A stretch of 64,000 nt of DNA from contig JAQGOP010000032.1 of assembly GCA_028293545.1 (NCBI GenBank), positions 62,001 through 126,000 on the forward strand. The letters are read 5' to 3'. This document shows positions 1-9,800 of this stretch, one piece after another. The DNA is from Verrucomicrobiota bacterium (GTDB taxonomy: Bacteria; Verrucomicrobiota; Verrucomicrobiia; Opitutales; Opitutaceae). The notes under the pieces were generated by a model. It did no database searches and was not told the DNA's origin. It worked only from the letters and a program-made list of their open reading frames with translations. How positions within the stretch are numbered: the first letter of the stretch is position 1; every line of letters begins with the position of its first letter. Made by a program: the position numbers and the translations under genes.

Positions 1-56
1 ATCGCGCCCGAGGGCTCGAACATTCCGCAATCCACCATCCGAAATCAGCAGTTCCA

Positions 57-1124
57 TCATCCCTTGGTGCCGAGGCGCTCGCGGGAATATTTCTTGGTCG
101 TGATGTCGGAGCACCACGTGCGATGAGCGAGGTACCAGTCGACGGTCTTCGCGATCCCCGTGGTGAAATCCTCGCGCGGCGCCCAGCCGAGCTCGCCCTG
201 AAGTTTGGCGCAATCGATCGCGTAGCGGCGATCATGGCCCGGCCGGTCCGCCACGTAGGTGACCTGGCTGAGGTAGGGTTTGCCGTCGGCGCGCGGGGAT
301 TTCTTGTCCAACAACGCACAGATCGTCTGCACGATCTCGATGTTCGGCTTTTCGTTCAGACCTCCGATGTTGTAGGTCTCGCCCACCCTTCCTTTCTGGA
401 GCACCAGCCAGATCGCGGCCGCGTGGTCCTCGACGTACAGCCAGTCGCGGATCTGCTGGCCGTCGCCATAAACCGGCAGCGGTTTTCCCTCGAGTGCGTT
501 GAGGATCATCAACGGGATCAATTTCTCCGGGAAATGATAGGGCCCGTAATTGTTCGAGCAGTTCGTCGTCAGCGTCGGCAGCTTGAAAGTGTGCTGGTAG
601 GAACGCACCAGGTGATCGCTCGCGGCCTTCGACGCCGCATAAGGGCTGTTTGGGGCGAACGGCGTTTCCTCGGTGAAAGCGGGATCCGTCGCGGACAGCG
701 TGCCGTAGACTTCGTCCGTCGAAACATGGAGAAACCGGAAATTCGATTTCGCGGGTTCCGCCAGCTTGGCCCAGTGCAGGCGCGCGCAGTTCAAGAGCCG
801 CAGCGTGCCGACCACGTTGGTCTGGATGAACGGCTCCGGTGAGTCGATCGAGCGGTCGACGTGGGACTCCGCGGCAAAATTGACCACCGCGTCGATCGCG
901 TGGTCCGTAAGCACCTTCGTCACCAAGGCCGTGTCCCCGATGTCGCCGTGCACGAAAACGTAACGCGGATCCTGCGCGAGGTCGGCGAGGTTGGCGGGAT
1001 TGCCGGCGTAGGTCAGCGCGTCGAGGTTGACCAGCTTTGCGAGCTTCGAGCCGGTTTCGGTGAGGCGTTGACGGATAAAGTTGGAGCCAATGAAGCCGCA
1101 GCCGCCGGTGACGAGGATGTTCAT
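57..1124 (-). CDS. rfbB: dTDP-glucose 4,6-dehydratase
   Basis: Converts dTDP-glucose to dTDP-4-keto-6-deoxyglucose, the first committed step towards dTDP-L-rhamnose, in the cytoplasm. The 355-aa protein starts [14 protein letters not shown], giving the NAD-binding GxxGxxG. It then has [10 protein letters not shown], the STDEVYG loop, SPYAASK with the catalytic YxxxK, and the substrate-site stretch [14 protein letters not shown]. Length and motifs are those of RmlB. The frame is open further upstream, but the ATG at 1124 puts the Rossmann motif at the N-terminus as usual. It lies 32 nt downstream of the epimerase/reductase gene on the same strand, which should act on its product. Function is secure from the motifs. 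Confidence 0.95.
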   Translation of the reverse strand: MNILVTGGCGFIGSNFIRQRLTETGSKLAKLVNLDALTYAGNPANLADLAQDPRYVFVHGDIGDTALVTKVLTDHAIDAVVNFAAESHVDRSIDSPEPFIQTNVVGTLRLLNCARLHWAKLAEPAKSNFRFLHVSTDEVYGTLSATDPAFTEETPFAPNSPYAASKAASDHLVRSYQHTFKLPTLTTNCSNNYGPYHFPEKLIPLMILNALEGKPLPVYGDGQQIRDWLYVEDHAAAIWLVLQKGRVGETYNIGGLNEKPNIEIVQTICALLDKKSPRADGKPYLSQVTYVADRPGHDRRYAIDCAKLQGELGWAPREDFTTGIAKTVDWYLAHRTWCSDITTKKYSRERLGTKG

Positions 1125-1156
1125 GAGAGGGGTATCGTGAAAAAATCCGGAGCGGG

Positions 1157-2041
1157 TCAGCTGGCCTTTTTCCAGGTACGCAGCGCTTGTTCGACCGCGG
1201 CGTGGACTTCTGTGAGCTTGATCCCCGTCGCGGCGAGCTTCGACGAATCCATCACGCAATTGGAGCGCGGGGTCTTGGCGGCGATCTTCATGAAATCGGC
1301 CTCGCTCGCGAAAAATTCGTACTTCTTCGGGTGCACCCCGCTCTTCTCAATCATCGCGACGATCTCGTGCGTCGTGACCTGGCCGGGATTCGTGACGTTA
1401 TAGGTCGCGAACGGCACGCGTTTTTCCCAGCACGCGAATGTCGCGGCGACGAACTCCTCCAGCTGTGAAATCGAATTGGTCGCCTCCAGCAGCCGCGGGT
1501 AACGCATGAGCTTGGTCAGGTAATTGCGCGCGTTGTCGATTTCGTTGAAGGGAATGCGGAGCCGCCAGAGGAACAGGTTGGGACGGCCCGCGAGCACTTC
1601 CTCCCCGAGCGCCTTGGTGCCGCTGTAAAAGGAACAGTTGTTCTGGCGGAACGTGAAATTCGGGGCGTCCTCCTCCGTGAAGCCCCAGCCGTCGGCGCGG
1701 GCACCCGTGAAAATACAGCCGGAAGAAACGTGGCCCCAGGGGATGTTGACCTCTTCGCAGGCCTGCGCGACCAAACCGGGCAGCACCGCGTTGCCCATGA
1801 GGCATTCGGTCTTGTGGATTTCGCAGGCGTCGACGTTGGGCTTCCCGGTGTAGCCGGCGGCGTTGATCAGGAACTCCGGGCGATCGCGGCGGAGGGCGGC
1901 GGCCAGCAGGTTGGGATTGCTGTAATCGACCTCGGACCGGCGCAGGTTGCGGAACGGAATCCCCTTCCGCGTCAAGAGCGCCTGGTACGCCTGCCCCACA
2001 AAGCCCGAACCTCCGAGTAAATAAATCATGGAAGCGGTCAT
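1157..2041 (-). CDS. Plant NRS/ER-like dTDP-4-keto-rhamnose epimerase/reductase (RmlD superfamily)
   Basis: A 294-aa extended SDR with the N-terminal motif LLGGSGFVG. It carries [51 protein letters not shown] (YxxxK), the [14 protein letters not shown] region and a C-terminal [12 protein letters not shown]. These blocks resemble the plant NRS/ER (UER1) enzymes and the C-terminal domain of RHM much more than ordinary bacterial RmlD. Those enzymes do both 3,5-epimerisation and 4-reduction, so this gene together with rfbB could make dTDP-L-rhamnose without a separate RmlC. That is inference: rmlA and rmlC could lie beyond the left edge. An alternative start is Met5 at 2029. Confidence 0.82.
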   Translation of the reverse strand: MTASMIYLLGGSGFVGQAYQALLTRKGIPFRNLRRSEVDYSNPNLLAAALRRDRPEFLINAAGYTGKPNVDACEIHKTECLMGNAVLPGLVAQACEEVNIPWGHVSSGCIFTGARADGWGFTEEDAPNFTFRQNNCSFYSGTKALGEEVLAGRPNLFLWRLRIPFNEIDNARNYLTKLMRYPRLLEATNSISQLEEFVAATFACWEKRVPFATYNVTNPGQVTTHEIVAMIEKSGVHPKKYEFFASEADFMKIAAKTPRSNCVMDSSKLAATGIKLTEVHAAVEQALRTWKKAS

Positions 2042-2108
2042 TGAAAGGGACGCAGCACGCCGTGAACAAGGTTTTTTCCAACGAGATACGTAGACCCCGT
2101 GTCCGCAA

Positions 2109-2131
2109 GTAGCGCAGGCGGCCCGCCTGCT
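2109..2131. repeat. REP-like hairpin repeat, family R1, variant copy
   Basis: This 23-nt copy matches the R1 repeats at 4087, 4191 and 35246 except for three bases. The stem reads GCAGGCG-GCC-CGCCTGC, where the other copies read GCAGGCA-TCC-TGCCTGC. Two of the changes convert an A:T stem pair to G:C, so pairing is kept. It lies in the 125-nt gap between two minus-strand genes. Confidence 0.7.
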
Positions 2132-2166
2132 CCGGCGCCATGGCCGAGTCCCAGGCCGGATTGGCG

Positions 2167-2937
2167 CTATTTCGCCGGCGGCTTTGGCTGCTTGTAGTCG
2201 CCGCGGCTGAAATATTTCTCCAGCCAGACATACGCGCAGATGAAGAAATACCGGCTGCCCATTTCCTTGATCTTGAGCTTCGGCACGCCGTATTTCCGGT
2301 TCTGCCAGGAGATCGGCGTGATCGCGTAGGTGTAGCCGCGCACGATCGCCTTGAGCGGGATCTCGACCGTGAGGTTGAAATGCGGCGCCAGAAAGGGCCG
2401 GCAGCCGTCGATCACCGTCCGCCGATACGCCTTGAACGCATTCGTCGTGTCGTTAAGCGGGATCGCGAAGCCAATGCGGACAAAGAAATTCGCCAGCCGG
2501 TTCACCATCAGCTTCACCCGCGGATAGTCGATGACCTCGCCGCCTTTGATGAAACGGCTGCCGAACGCGCAGTCGTAACCTTCGTTCAGGAGATTCCAAT
2601 ATTTCACCGCGTGCATCGGCGCATCCGAAGCGTCCGCCATCATGATCACGATCGCATCACCCCGGCTATGATCGATGCCCCAGACCACCGCGCGACCAAA
2701 ACCGTTCCGGCCCCCATTCCTGGTCGGGACGAGGGTGGGATATTCCTGCTTGAGCTTCTGGAGCACCGGCCAGGTGCCGTCCGAGCTGCCGTCGTCGACC
2801 ACCACGATCTCGTGCGCGATCCCGCTGGCGGTGAAGGTCCGATAAATATCCGCGATGGTGTCCGGCAGGGATTCCTCTTCGTCCCGCGCAGGGATGATGA
2901 CCGAAAACAATTTCAGCGGCTCGGCGGCTTCAGGCAT
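2167..2937 (-). CDS. Family 2 glycosyltransferase (dolichyl-phosphate mannosyltransferase-like)
   Basis: A 256-aa GT-A enzyme with no obvious membrane anchor. The N-terminus has FSVIIPARDEEESLP and VVVDDGSSDGTW (nucleotide binding), followed by MMADASDAP in the position of the DxD metal-binding motif. The pattern resembles DPM1-type enzymes, which move a sugar from a nucleotide donor onto a polyprenyl phosphate on the cytoplasmic face. Donor and acceptor cannot be read from the sequence. It starts 15 nt after the epimerase gene upstream (2953-4029), so the two are probably co-transcribed and serve the same surface glycan. A polyprenyl-linked product would suit the polytopic transferases further along. 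Confidence 0.88.
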   Translation of the reverse strand: MPEAAEPLKLFSVIIPARDEEESLPDTIADIYRTFTASGIAHEIVVVDDGSSDGTWPVLQKLKQEYPTLVPTRNGGRNGFGRAVVWGIDHSRGDAIVIMMADASDAPMHAVKYWNLLNEGYDCAFGSRFIKGGEVIDYPRVKLMVNRLANFFVRIGFAIPLNDTTNAFKAYRRTVIDGCRPFLAPHFNLTVEIPLKAIVRGYTYAITPISWQNRKYGVPKLKIKEMGSRYFFICAYVWLEKYFSRGDYKQPKPPAK

Positions 2938-2952
2938 GGAGCGCCACGAAAA

Positions 2953-4029
2953 TCAGAGAGGAGCGGAGATGTCGAGCCAGCCGGGATGGGCCCGCGCATG
3001 CGCCGCGATCTCGTCCAGGATCGTCGCGATCGTGGCCTGCGGGCGCCAATCCCACAGCCGCGACCCCTTCGCGTGGTCGAGGACAATCCAGGGAATATCA
3101 AACGCCCGCGGCGTCGCATCGGCCGACACGCTGTGCGGCCCGAAACGTTCGTCGCACCACGCGGTCAGCTGGCGCAGCGACATCGACGAAGCCGCGCCGC
3201 CGGAGAAATTCGCAATGCGGTCCCCCGCGTGGGCAAACTTGGGCGCGGCAAATTGCTTCTCGAGCAGTGGCAGCAGATCCCGCGGATGCAGGCAGTCGCG
3301 CACCTGGTGCCCGTGTCCGCCAAACCCGATGTACTTGAGCGGACGCCGCCCCAGGTGACTGTTCAGCCAGTAGGCGAAAATCCCCTGGTCCGCGCGGCCG
3401 AACTGCCCCGCCCCCGCGAGCACCCCACAGCGGTTGATGAAAACCGGCAGATTGAAGGTTTCGCCGTATTCCAGCGCCAGGGTTTCGCTCGCCAGCTTGG
3501 TCGAGCCGTACAGCGAGATCGGCGCCAGGGTCGAAAACGTTTCGTCCAAACCCGCCGCCGTCAGGCCCGCGGGCAGGTGCGGCGATGACGAAGGCCGAAA
3601 CGCCCCGTCCACCGCGTCCACCGCCAGCGCGGCCAGCGGCGCGATCGAATAAACGCGGCTCGTGCTCAGCAGGATGAACCCGGCGCGGTGCTGCTTGCAG
3701 TACTCGAGGATGTTGACGGTGCCGCCGAGGTTGTGCTCGACCAGCTGGCGCGAACTCGTTTTCCCATCGACCCCCGCCAGCACGCTCGGGTTCGCCGCGG
3801 CGTCGATCACCCATTCGCAGGCCGGCAGGGTTTCGAGGTCGCTCGCCGACCGCAGGTCGCCGTGAAACATCTTCACGCCAAGCGCCTTGAGTTCCGCGCG
3901 ATTGGTTTCGCTCCCGGGACGGATAAAATTGTCGAAGCCGAAAACCTGGTGGTTGCGCCCGGCCTGGAGCAGGCCCCGCGCAAGCGTGCTGCCCACAAAG
4001 CCGCAGACGCCGGAGATCAGGATTTTCAT
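2953..4029 (-). CDS. NAD-dependent epimerase, CDP-paratose 2-epimerase-like
   Basis: A 358-aa extended SDR. MKILISGVCGFVGS gives the Rossmann motif at residues 4-14. HGDLRSASDLE, DAAANPSVLAGVDGKTSSRQ, STSRVYSI and SLYGSTKLASE (catalytic YxxxK) follow, then INRCGVLAGAGQFGRADQGI and VRDCLHPRDL. The NPSVLAG and CGVLAGAGQFGR blocks are those of the CDP-paratose/CDP-tyvelose 2-epimerase group (RfbE), which makes dideoxyhexoses for O-antigen. No CDP-glucose dehydratase or E1-type dehydrase is in view, so the real substrate may be another CDP- or UDP-sugar. The ATG at 4029 is preferred over upstream ones because it begins the Rossmann motif and the extension would run into the R1 repeat. Confidence 0.83.
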   Translation of the reverse strand: MKILISGVCGFVGSTLARGLLQAGRNHQVFGFDNFIRPGSETNRAELKALGVKMFHGDLRSASDLETLPACEWVIDAAANPSVLAGVDGKTSSRQLVEHNLGGTVNILEYCKQHRAGFILLSTSRVYSIAPLAALAVDAVDGAFRPSSSPHLPAGLTAAGLDETFSTLAPISLYGSTKLASETLALEYGETFNLPVFINRCGVLAGAGQFGRADQGIFAYWLNSHLGRRPLKYIGFGGHGHQVRDCLHPRDLLPLLEKQFAAPKFAHAGDRIANFSGGAASSMSLRQLTAWCDERFGPHSVSADATPRAFDIPWIVLDHAKGSRLWDWRPQATIATILDEIAAHARAHPGWLDISAPL

Positions 4030-4086
4030 CGGAGAAAAGGGAAACAGGCTATCCCACCGTGCGAAAGGCGAAATTTCCGGCAGCCC

Positions 4087-4110
4087 GTAGCGCAGGCATC
4101 CTGCCTGCTG
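4087..4110. repeat. REP-like hairpin repeat, family R1
   Basis: This copy forms the hairpin GCAGGCA-TCC-TGCCTGC flanked by GTAGC. Its first 23 bases are the exact reverse complement of 4191-4213, so the two lie head to head in the divergent gap between the epimerase and the next plus-strand gene. Similarity to the copy at 35240 extends beyond the hairpin to about 30 identical bases (4087-4116). Confidence 0.8.
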
Positions 4111-4190
4111 ACGTCGCGCCCGCGCCTCAGTTCCGCCTCGACCGGAAAAGGCCAAGGGTTCGTGGACGAAGGCTATCGCGGGCTGAGCGA

Positions 4191-4213
4191 AGCAGGCAGG
4201 ATGCCTGCGCTAC
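4191..4213. repeat. REP-like hairpin repeat, family R1, inverted partner
   Basis: This is the inverted partner of 4087-4110, with 23 of 23 bases complementary. Between the two arms lie about 80 nt with no gene. The pair could form a long cruciform or act as a two-hairpin intergenic element. Which process it serves is unknown. Confidence 0.8.
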
Positions 4214-4266
4214 ATCGGGCGCCACGCTCGAATAAAATTTTCCTCTGCTTTCGCGCCGCGAATCCC

Positions 4267-5664
4267 ATGCTTCGCCGGATGCGTCTAGTCGCCGTATCCA
4301 TCGTCAAGAACGAGGCGGATATCATCGAACCCTTCGTCCGCCACACTCTGGAATGGGTGGACCACCATTTTCTCTTCGACCACGACAGCACTGACGGCAC
4401 CCGCGAAATCCTCGGTGCGCTCAAGGCCGAGGGATGCCCGATCACGCTCTTCACCGACGACGCCCTGGCGAACCTGCAGCAGGCCCGCAGCAACAGATTG
4501 AGCCGGCTCGCCGCCGAAACCCAGGCAGCCGACTGGATCCTTCCGCTCGACGCCGATGAAATCCTCATCGGCCCCGGGCGGGCACAACTCGAACAGGCGC
4601 TCGCCCTGGTTCCGCTCGGGCAGGCCGCGACCGTCCCGCTGCTCAATTATTTCTCCACGCCCGAGGATGACGCAAAGGTCAACAATCCCGTGGTGCGCCT
4701 CCGCTACGCCCAAGCCGCGCCGGCCACCACGCGCAAGATCATCGTGCCCCGCTCGCTCGCATTGGACCCGCAGGTCGAGGCCGGCAAAGGCAGCCACGCC
4801 CTTTATCGCGCGGCGCAGTCCCTCCCCTCGCACCCGCTGCCCGCCGAATTTTACCTCGCGCATCTCGCCCTGCGTTCGCCCGAGCACCAGATGCTGAGGG
4901 TCGTGCTGGCCGAGCTGCAGAAATTGAGCCGGGGGCGCGCTCACCATGGGCTCGATCTCCACTATCGCCTGGGCTTCCAACTGCTCGCGGAAAAGCCGGA
5001 GGTATTTTTCGCCACCGCGTCCCAACCCGCGGCCGCGGGCCGGCTCGCGCCGATCGACTATCGCGGCGGCGACCTTCGCTACACCGGCGAATCCGCCGGC
5101 TGGAACCGCGCCGCCCGCGCCATGCTCAGTTTTCTGGAAAAACTCGCGGTCAGCCACGGGCAATTGCTGGATTCTCCCGCGCAAAACGGCCAAACGGCGA
5201 CCGACCGTGAATCGGTGATCCGCGAACTCGCCGGCTCCGAAGTCGCGCGCACGACGATGGCCGGCTCCGACGCAGCCTTCTCCGGCTTCACGCCCCTCTC
5301 GGGTTGGGAAGCCGCCGGTGCGCCCGTGCCGGAGGCGTTCCTGCCGCGGTATCACTGGACGACTGCGCCGTCGACCGAGCTGAGCATCGTCGCAACCGTG
5401 GCGAAATCCGCGGAGCTCGTGGCCGAAGCGCTCACGTATTGCGACGACCAGCGCGTGGCGGTTTATCTCAATGATGCGTGCGTCCTCCAGTTCCACTTCC
5501 CGCGGATCAACCAGAAGGAGTTCCTCGTCGCGCCCCTCGCGCTCCGGGCGGGCGAGAACCGCCTGAGCTTTCGCTATTCCAAGGACCTGGTGACGCTCCA
5601 CGATCCGCGCCGGCTCGCGCTCATTTTCCTTTCCCTGCGCGTGCTCGACGCCGCGGCTCCCTGA
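4267..5664 (+). CDS. GT-A glycosyltransferase (family 2-like) with C-terminal beta-rich domain
   Basis: A 465-aa protein. Residues about 8-45 carry VAVSIVKNEADIIEPFV and DHDSTDGTREIL, and DADEILI gives the metal-binding acidic cluster. This is typical of the Glyco_tranf_2_4 group, found in saccharide clusters. After the catalytic part (to about residue 330) there is a separate beta-rich segment, about 360-461, ending DPRRLALIFLSL. A closing motif of this kind recurs in three membrane proteins of this window. The start is ATG 4267 or ATG 4279 (Met5); neither has a clear ribosome binding site. It is followed after 2 nt by another GT2 gene, so translation is probably coupled. Sugar specificity is unknown. 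Confidence 0.82.
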   Translation: MLRRMRLVAVSIVKNEADIIEPFVRHTLEWVDHHFLFDHDSTDGTREILGALKAEGCPITLFTDDALANLQQARSNRLSRLAAETQAADWILPLDADEILIGPGRAQLEQALALVPLGQAATVPLLNYFSTPEDDAKVNNPVVRLRYAQAAPATTRKIIVPRSLALDPQVEAGKGSHALYRAAQSLPSHPLPAEFYLAHLALRSPEHQMLRVVLAELQKLSRGRAHHGLDLHYRLGFQLLAEKPEVFFATASQPAAAGRLAPIDYRGGDLRYTGESAGWNRAARAMLSFLEKLAVSHGQLLDSPAQNGQTATDRESVIRELAGSEVARTTMAGSDAAFSGFTPLSGWEAAGAPVPEAFLPRYHWTTAPSTELSIVATVAKSAELVAEALTYCDDQRVAVYLNDACVLQFHFPRINQKEFLVAPLALRAGENRLSFRYSKDLVTLHDPRRLALIFLSLRVLDAAAP

Positions 5665-5666
5665 CT

Positions 5667-6668
5667 ATGCAGGTTTCGTTTGTCATTCCCCTCTACAACT
5701 GCCTGTCGCTGACGCAGGCCATGGTGACCAGCCTGCAGTCGTCGCTGCCCGCAGGCCTGGCGCATGAGATCATCTTGGTCGACGACGGCAGCACCGACGG
5801 CACGCGCGAGTGGCTGCGGGCCTTGGAAAAATCCAGTGGTCCTTTTCGGATCATTCTCAACGAACAGAATCTCGGCTACGCCGGCGCGAACAATCGCGGC
5901 GCCGCGATCGCGAGGGGCGAATTTCTCGGGCTGCTCAACAACGACCTGATCCTCGCTCCCGGCTGGCTTGAGCCGATGCTCGCGGTGCACCGCCGCCTCG
6001 GCGACCGCGCGGGCTGCGTGGGCAACATCCAGCGCAATTTCCGCACGGGAGAAATCGACCACTCCGGCATTTTCATCGATCACCGCGGCAAGCCCCAGCA
6101 TCGCACCGACCTGCCGCCGGGCCTCGCGTGGCGCGGGAACGGCGCCTGGCGTCGCGCGGATTCGGTGACCGGCGCCTGCGCGTTATTGCGCCGCGAGCTG
6201 TTCGCGCGGCTGCACGGTTTCGACGAAGGTTATTCGAATGGCGGGGAAGACGTTGATTTCTGCCTGCGCGCGCATGCGTCCGGCTGCATCAGTGTCGTGG
6301 CCCTTCGCAGCACCGTGCTGCACCACATCAGCGCGTCGCCAGGCCGCAAAGTGCGCGACGAACAAAACAGCCGTCGGCTGACGAGGAAGTGGCGCAACGA
6401 TCTCGCCCGCCTGGGCGCACGCTCGTCATGGAGCCAGCACTACCTCGAGAGCCATTGGACCAGTCCCCACGACCCCGCGGATTACCTGCTGGCCATGGAA
6501 GCACTTGAGCAGGTCCTTCATCTCCGCCATGACCCGCCCGTCGCGGCCTACGACGGCATGCAAGCCGCGATCGAACTCGAGTTGGATCGCTGGGACGCGA
6601 TGTTTGGAAGCATCGGCAGCCGCGCACCCGGCAATCTGGGATTGTCGCAGGGGAAGCAGACCAATTGA
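5667..6668 (+). CDS. Family 2 glycosyltransferase, rhamnosyltransferase-like
   Basis: A 333-aa GT2 enzyme. MQVSFVIPLYNC and LVDDGSTDGTREW form the nucleotide-binding part, NNDLIL fills the DxD position, TGACALLRRELF is the acceptor loop and GGEDVDFCLRA carries the catalytic acidic residue. The arrangement resembles rhamnosyl- and other deoxysugar-transferases of O-antigen loci, and rhamnose precursor genes lie close by at 57-2041, but the donor is not proven. The start at 5667 lies 2 nt after the preceding stop codon. The C-terminus after about residue 240 is charged and has no membrane segment, so the enzyme is probably cytoplasmic. Confidence 0.87.
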   Translation: MQVSFVIPLYNCLSLTQAMVTSLQSSLPAGLAHEIILVDDGSTDGTREWLRALEKSSGPFRIILNEQNLGYAGANNRGAAIARGEFLGLLNNDLILAPGWLEPMLAVHRRLGDRAGCVGNIQRNFRTGEIDHSGIFIDHRGKPQHRTDLPPGLAWRGNGAWRRADSVTGACALLRRELFARLHGFDEGYSNGGEDVDFCLRAHASGCISVVALRSTVLHHISASPGRKVRDEQNSRRLTRKWRNDLARLGARSSWSQHYLESHWTSPHDPADYLLAMEALEQVLHLRHDPPVAAYDGMQAAIELELDRWDAMFGSIGSRAPGNLGLSQGKQTN

Positions 6669-6727
6669 GGTCGGTATTTTACCCGCCCGCTCTACTCGTC
6701 GGGTATTGAAAGCCGCGACCCTAGGCG

Positions 6728-6830
6728 GCGTTGAAAGTTGAAAGCCGTCAGTTGAAAGCCGAACTCCGGCCTTCTCGGTTTCCGACCGTTCAATTTTCAA
6801 CCCTCCCCTTTCAACTTCTTCCCAATTCAC
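6728..6830. repeat. TTGAAAG/CTTTCAA intergenic repeat region, copy 1
   Basis: The convergent gap between the GT2 gene and the kinase gene contains direct copies of GTTGAAAG (6730s and 6750s) and, 50-70 nt on, the complementary forms TTTTCAACC and CTTTCAACTTC. The same paired pattern appears at 43243-43330 and 57973-58020. It could act as a bidirectional hairpin between convergent genes. No T-run terminator is obvious. Confidence 0.5.
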
Positions 6831-9800
6831 CACCCCAGCCCGATCCGCGCCAGTTCGGTTTTCAGCGCGACCGGGTCGAAGTAGTCGATGCGTCCGTCCC
6901 GCCACAGCACCGCGAACCGGCTCTCGCCCGGGACGAACTTGATCGTCGACGCCAAACCCGGCGCGCTCGGGATCGCGATGCTGCCGAGTTTTGTCCCGTC
7001 TTTCGTCGAAACCAAATGGATCGACTGGTCGCGCGCGATCACGGCGTAGCTGCCGTCGGGTGAAATCGTGAACGTCGTCATGTCGCCGCCGAGTTCGCCC
7101 GGCAGCCGTGCGATCGGTTTCCAGGTCTGCGCATCCCAGAGGATGCTCTCCTTCTGGCCATGCGACGTCAGCGCCACTTTTCCATCGCTGCTCCACGAAG
7201 TATCGCAGGAAACCTCCGAGCCGAGATCCTTTACGATCTCGCCGGTGGCTGCGTCGTGCACCCGCAGGCGCTGCTCGGCTGCAGTCGGGCCGAGGCCGGT
7301 GCAGTTCACGAGGACCTGCTTGCCGCCCGGACTGAAGGCCGCGCTATAAACCCCGGGAGTTTTCCAACGGCTCAGCGTGCGTGCGCCGGCGCTGGTGACC
7401 TCGACGACCTTAACATTCCCGCCGAAATAATCCACGAGCGCGAATCGACGCCGGTCGTCGGTATAAGACGAGATCACGAAGCCTTTTTCGCCGTCGAGCA
7501 TTTCGCTCCGCCCGCCGTGGCAGGCATCGCTTCCTGTCCAGACCAGCTCGACCCGCCTGAACCCTTGCCGCACCGAGCAACGCAGGATCGATTTCGTGTC
7601 GAGGCTGAACACCGCGGTCGCCATGTCGGCCATCTCGGCAGTGCTGTCGACGATGTCCCCCGCCAGCCGGCCGGTGTGGACGTCGCGGACCATCGAAACT
7701 CCAATCGCGGAAGTGATGTCCCAGCGCCCGTCCGCGCTGAAATCGAGCGCGCCGCTGTCGCCGATGCGTTCATACCCGGACGGGCGCGGCGGCGGCACCG
7801 TGCGAAAGCCGGTCGGCGCCATCACTTCCCAACGCGTGATCTGCGTCGTGTTGTCCGACACGATAAAGCTCGAGGAGCCCGGCACGGTGGTGATGAACGA
7901 CGCCCCGATGTTGTTCATCAAAACCTCGTCCTCCCCTCGGGTCGGGTTGAGGAGATGCATCGTGGTGGTGCCGCTGCCCCGCACCGCCATCAGGTCCTCG
8001 CGCCCGAGATAGACCAGGTCGCGCGGATTCCGCGCCACCGAGGAAAATTTCTGCAGGAGCCGGCCGTCGCGCACATCGTAGCTCGCGATCAGGTTCTGCC
8101 GGAGCGCGACGGCGATGACCCGGCTGTCCGGCGTCCAAGTGAGCGATCCCACTTCATCGCCGATGGTGAGGGAGCGCTCAAATTCCAGCTTCGCCGAGGT
8201 CAGCACGAAGACGGCGGGGTGATCCATCCCGCCATTGAGAATCGCCCCGGCGATCCGCGCGCCGTCAGGAGAAAATCTCAACGTGTGCAGTTTCGCCGGG
8301 CTCACCCAGCGCACGAGTTCCTTCCCGTCTTCCGTGCGGTGCACCGAAATGCCGCCCTCCGGCAGGCCCACGGCGAAGCGCGCGCCGTCCGGCGAGAAAT
8401 CATAATCATCGTTGTAGATCTCGGTTTCGATTTTTTCGCCGGGCGCCGGGCGTCCTGCGATCGTCACGACCGGGGCGGCGGTGCCGATGCGCCAGACGCG
8501 GACCGTCGAATCGCGATAACGCGCCATGACCCATTTCCCATCGGGGCTGAAGCGCAGCCGGCCGAGCGCGGTCGTGCCAGGCACCGCGAGCGTCGCAACG
8601 GACTCCTTCTCGCGCCAGCGGCGGATCACGGCGGGGCCGCGATGGAGGCCTTCCGCATCCAAGGGCTCGACGCTCGCCAGGGTCCCCGCCGCGTCGAAAT
8701 TGATTTCCCCGGGCGCGCTCGGGGCGAGTTCCCAGCGCTCGAGCGCGCGGATATCCGGCAGCAGCAGCGCCGCCAGCGCTTCGTCGCGCAGGTCCGCGCC
8801 GGGGCGGATGCGGGCCGCCTCGGCCAAGGCCGCCAGCGCCTGCTCGCGCCGGCCGGCCACGGTGGTGCGACGCACGGCGCGCGCCTGCGCCAGCCGCGCT
8901 TCGCGCAGGCGTTCGCGCGCGGACGACTCGGCGGCCTGCGCCGCGGTCAACGCCTGCTCCGCGCGCTCGCGCTCGCGGTTGATTCTCGCCGCCGCCACCG
9001 TCGACCCCACGGCAAGCGCCGTGATGAGAACCCACACCGCGGCCAGCGCAGGCCGCCGCCGGCACCAGCGCAGGAAACGCGCGGGCGCGGAAATCGGCCG
9101 GGCCAGGATCGCTTCGCCGGCGAGGAATCGGCGGAGGTCTTCCGCCAATTCCATCATGTTCGCATAACGCCGGCCCGGTTCGCGCTCGAGGCACTTGAGG
9201 CAGATCGTTTCGAGATCCACCGGCATGGCCGGGGCGAGCAGCCGGGGCGACGGCGGTTCCGTCGTCGCCACGATGGCGGCCAATTCCACCGGGGACGCAC
9301 CCGCGAACGGCGTGCGGCCCGTGCACAACTCAAAGAGGATCACGCCCAAGGCGTAGATGTCGCCGGCCACGCCTTGCGCCGCCGTGCCGCCGTGCATCGC
9401 CTCGGGCGACAGGTAATGAGGAGTGCCGACGATCCCCGACACGGCCGTCAGATCGCCGCCGGGCTCGAGTTGCGACGCCAATCCGAAATCCGCCACGCGT
9501 GGCTCGCCCCGGTCGAGCAGGATGTTCGACGGCTTGAGGTCGCGATGCAGCACGCCTTCGCCATGCGTGTACGCCAATGCCCCCGCGACTTTCTGCACCA
9601 GCGCCGCAGCCTCGCGCGGCGTGTAGCCCTGCGAACGCGCCGCCTGCGCCACATCGCCGCCCTCGATGTAATCCATCGTGAAGTAGGCAAATCCGTTCGC
9701 GCGCCCGAAATCATGCACGGCCACGATGTTCGGGTGACGCAGTCGCGCGATCGTCTGCGCCTCGCGCAGGAAACGGCGCTCGAGGTCGGTCGCGCCCGAT

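Noticed and set aside
2140..3588. A 482-codon open frame on the plus strand
   Set aside because: Antisense to the GT2 and epimerase genes, with an Arg-rich composition typical of shadows.
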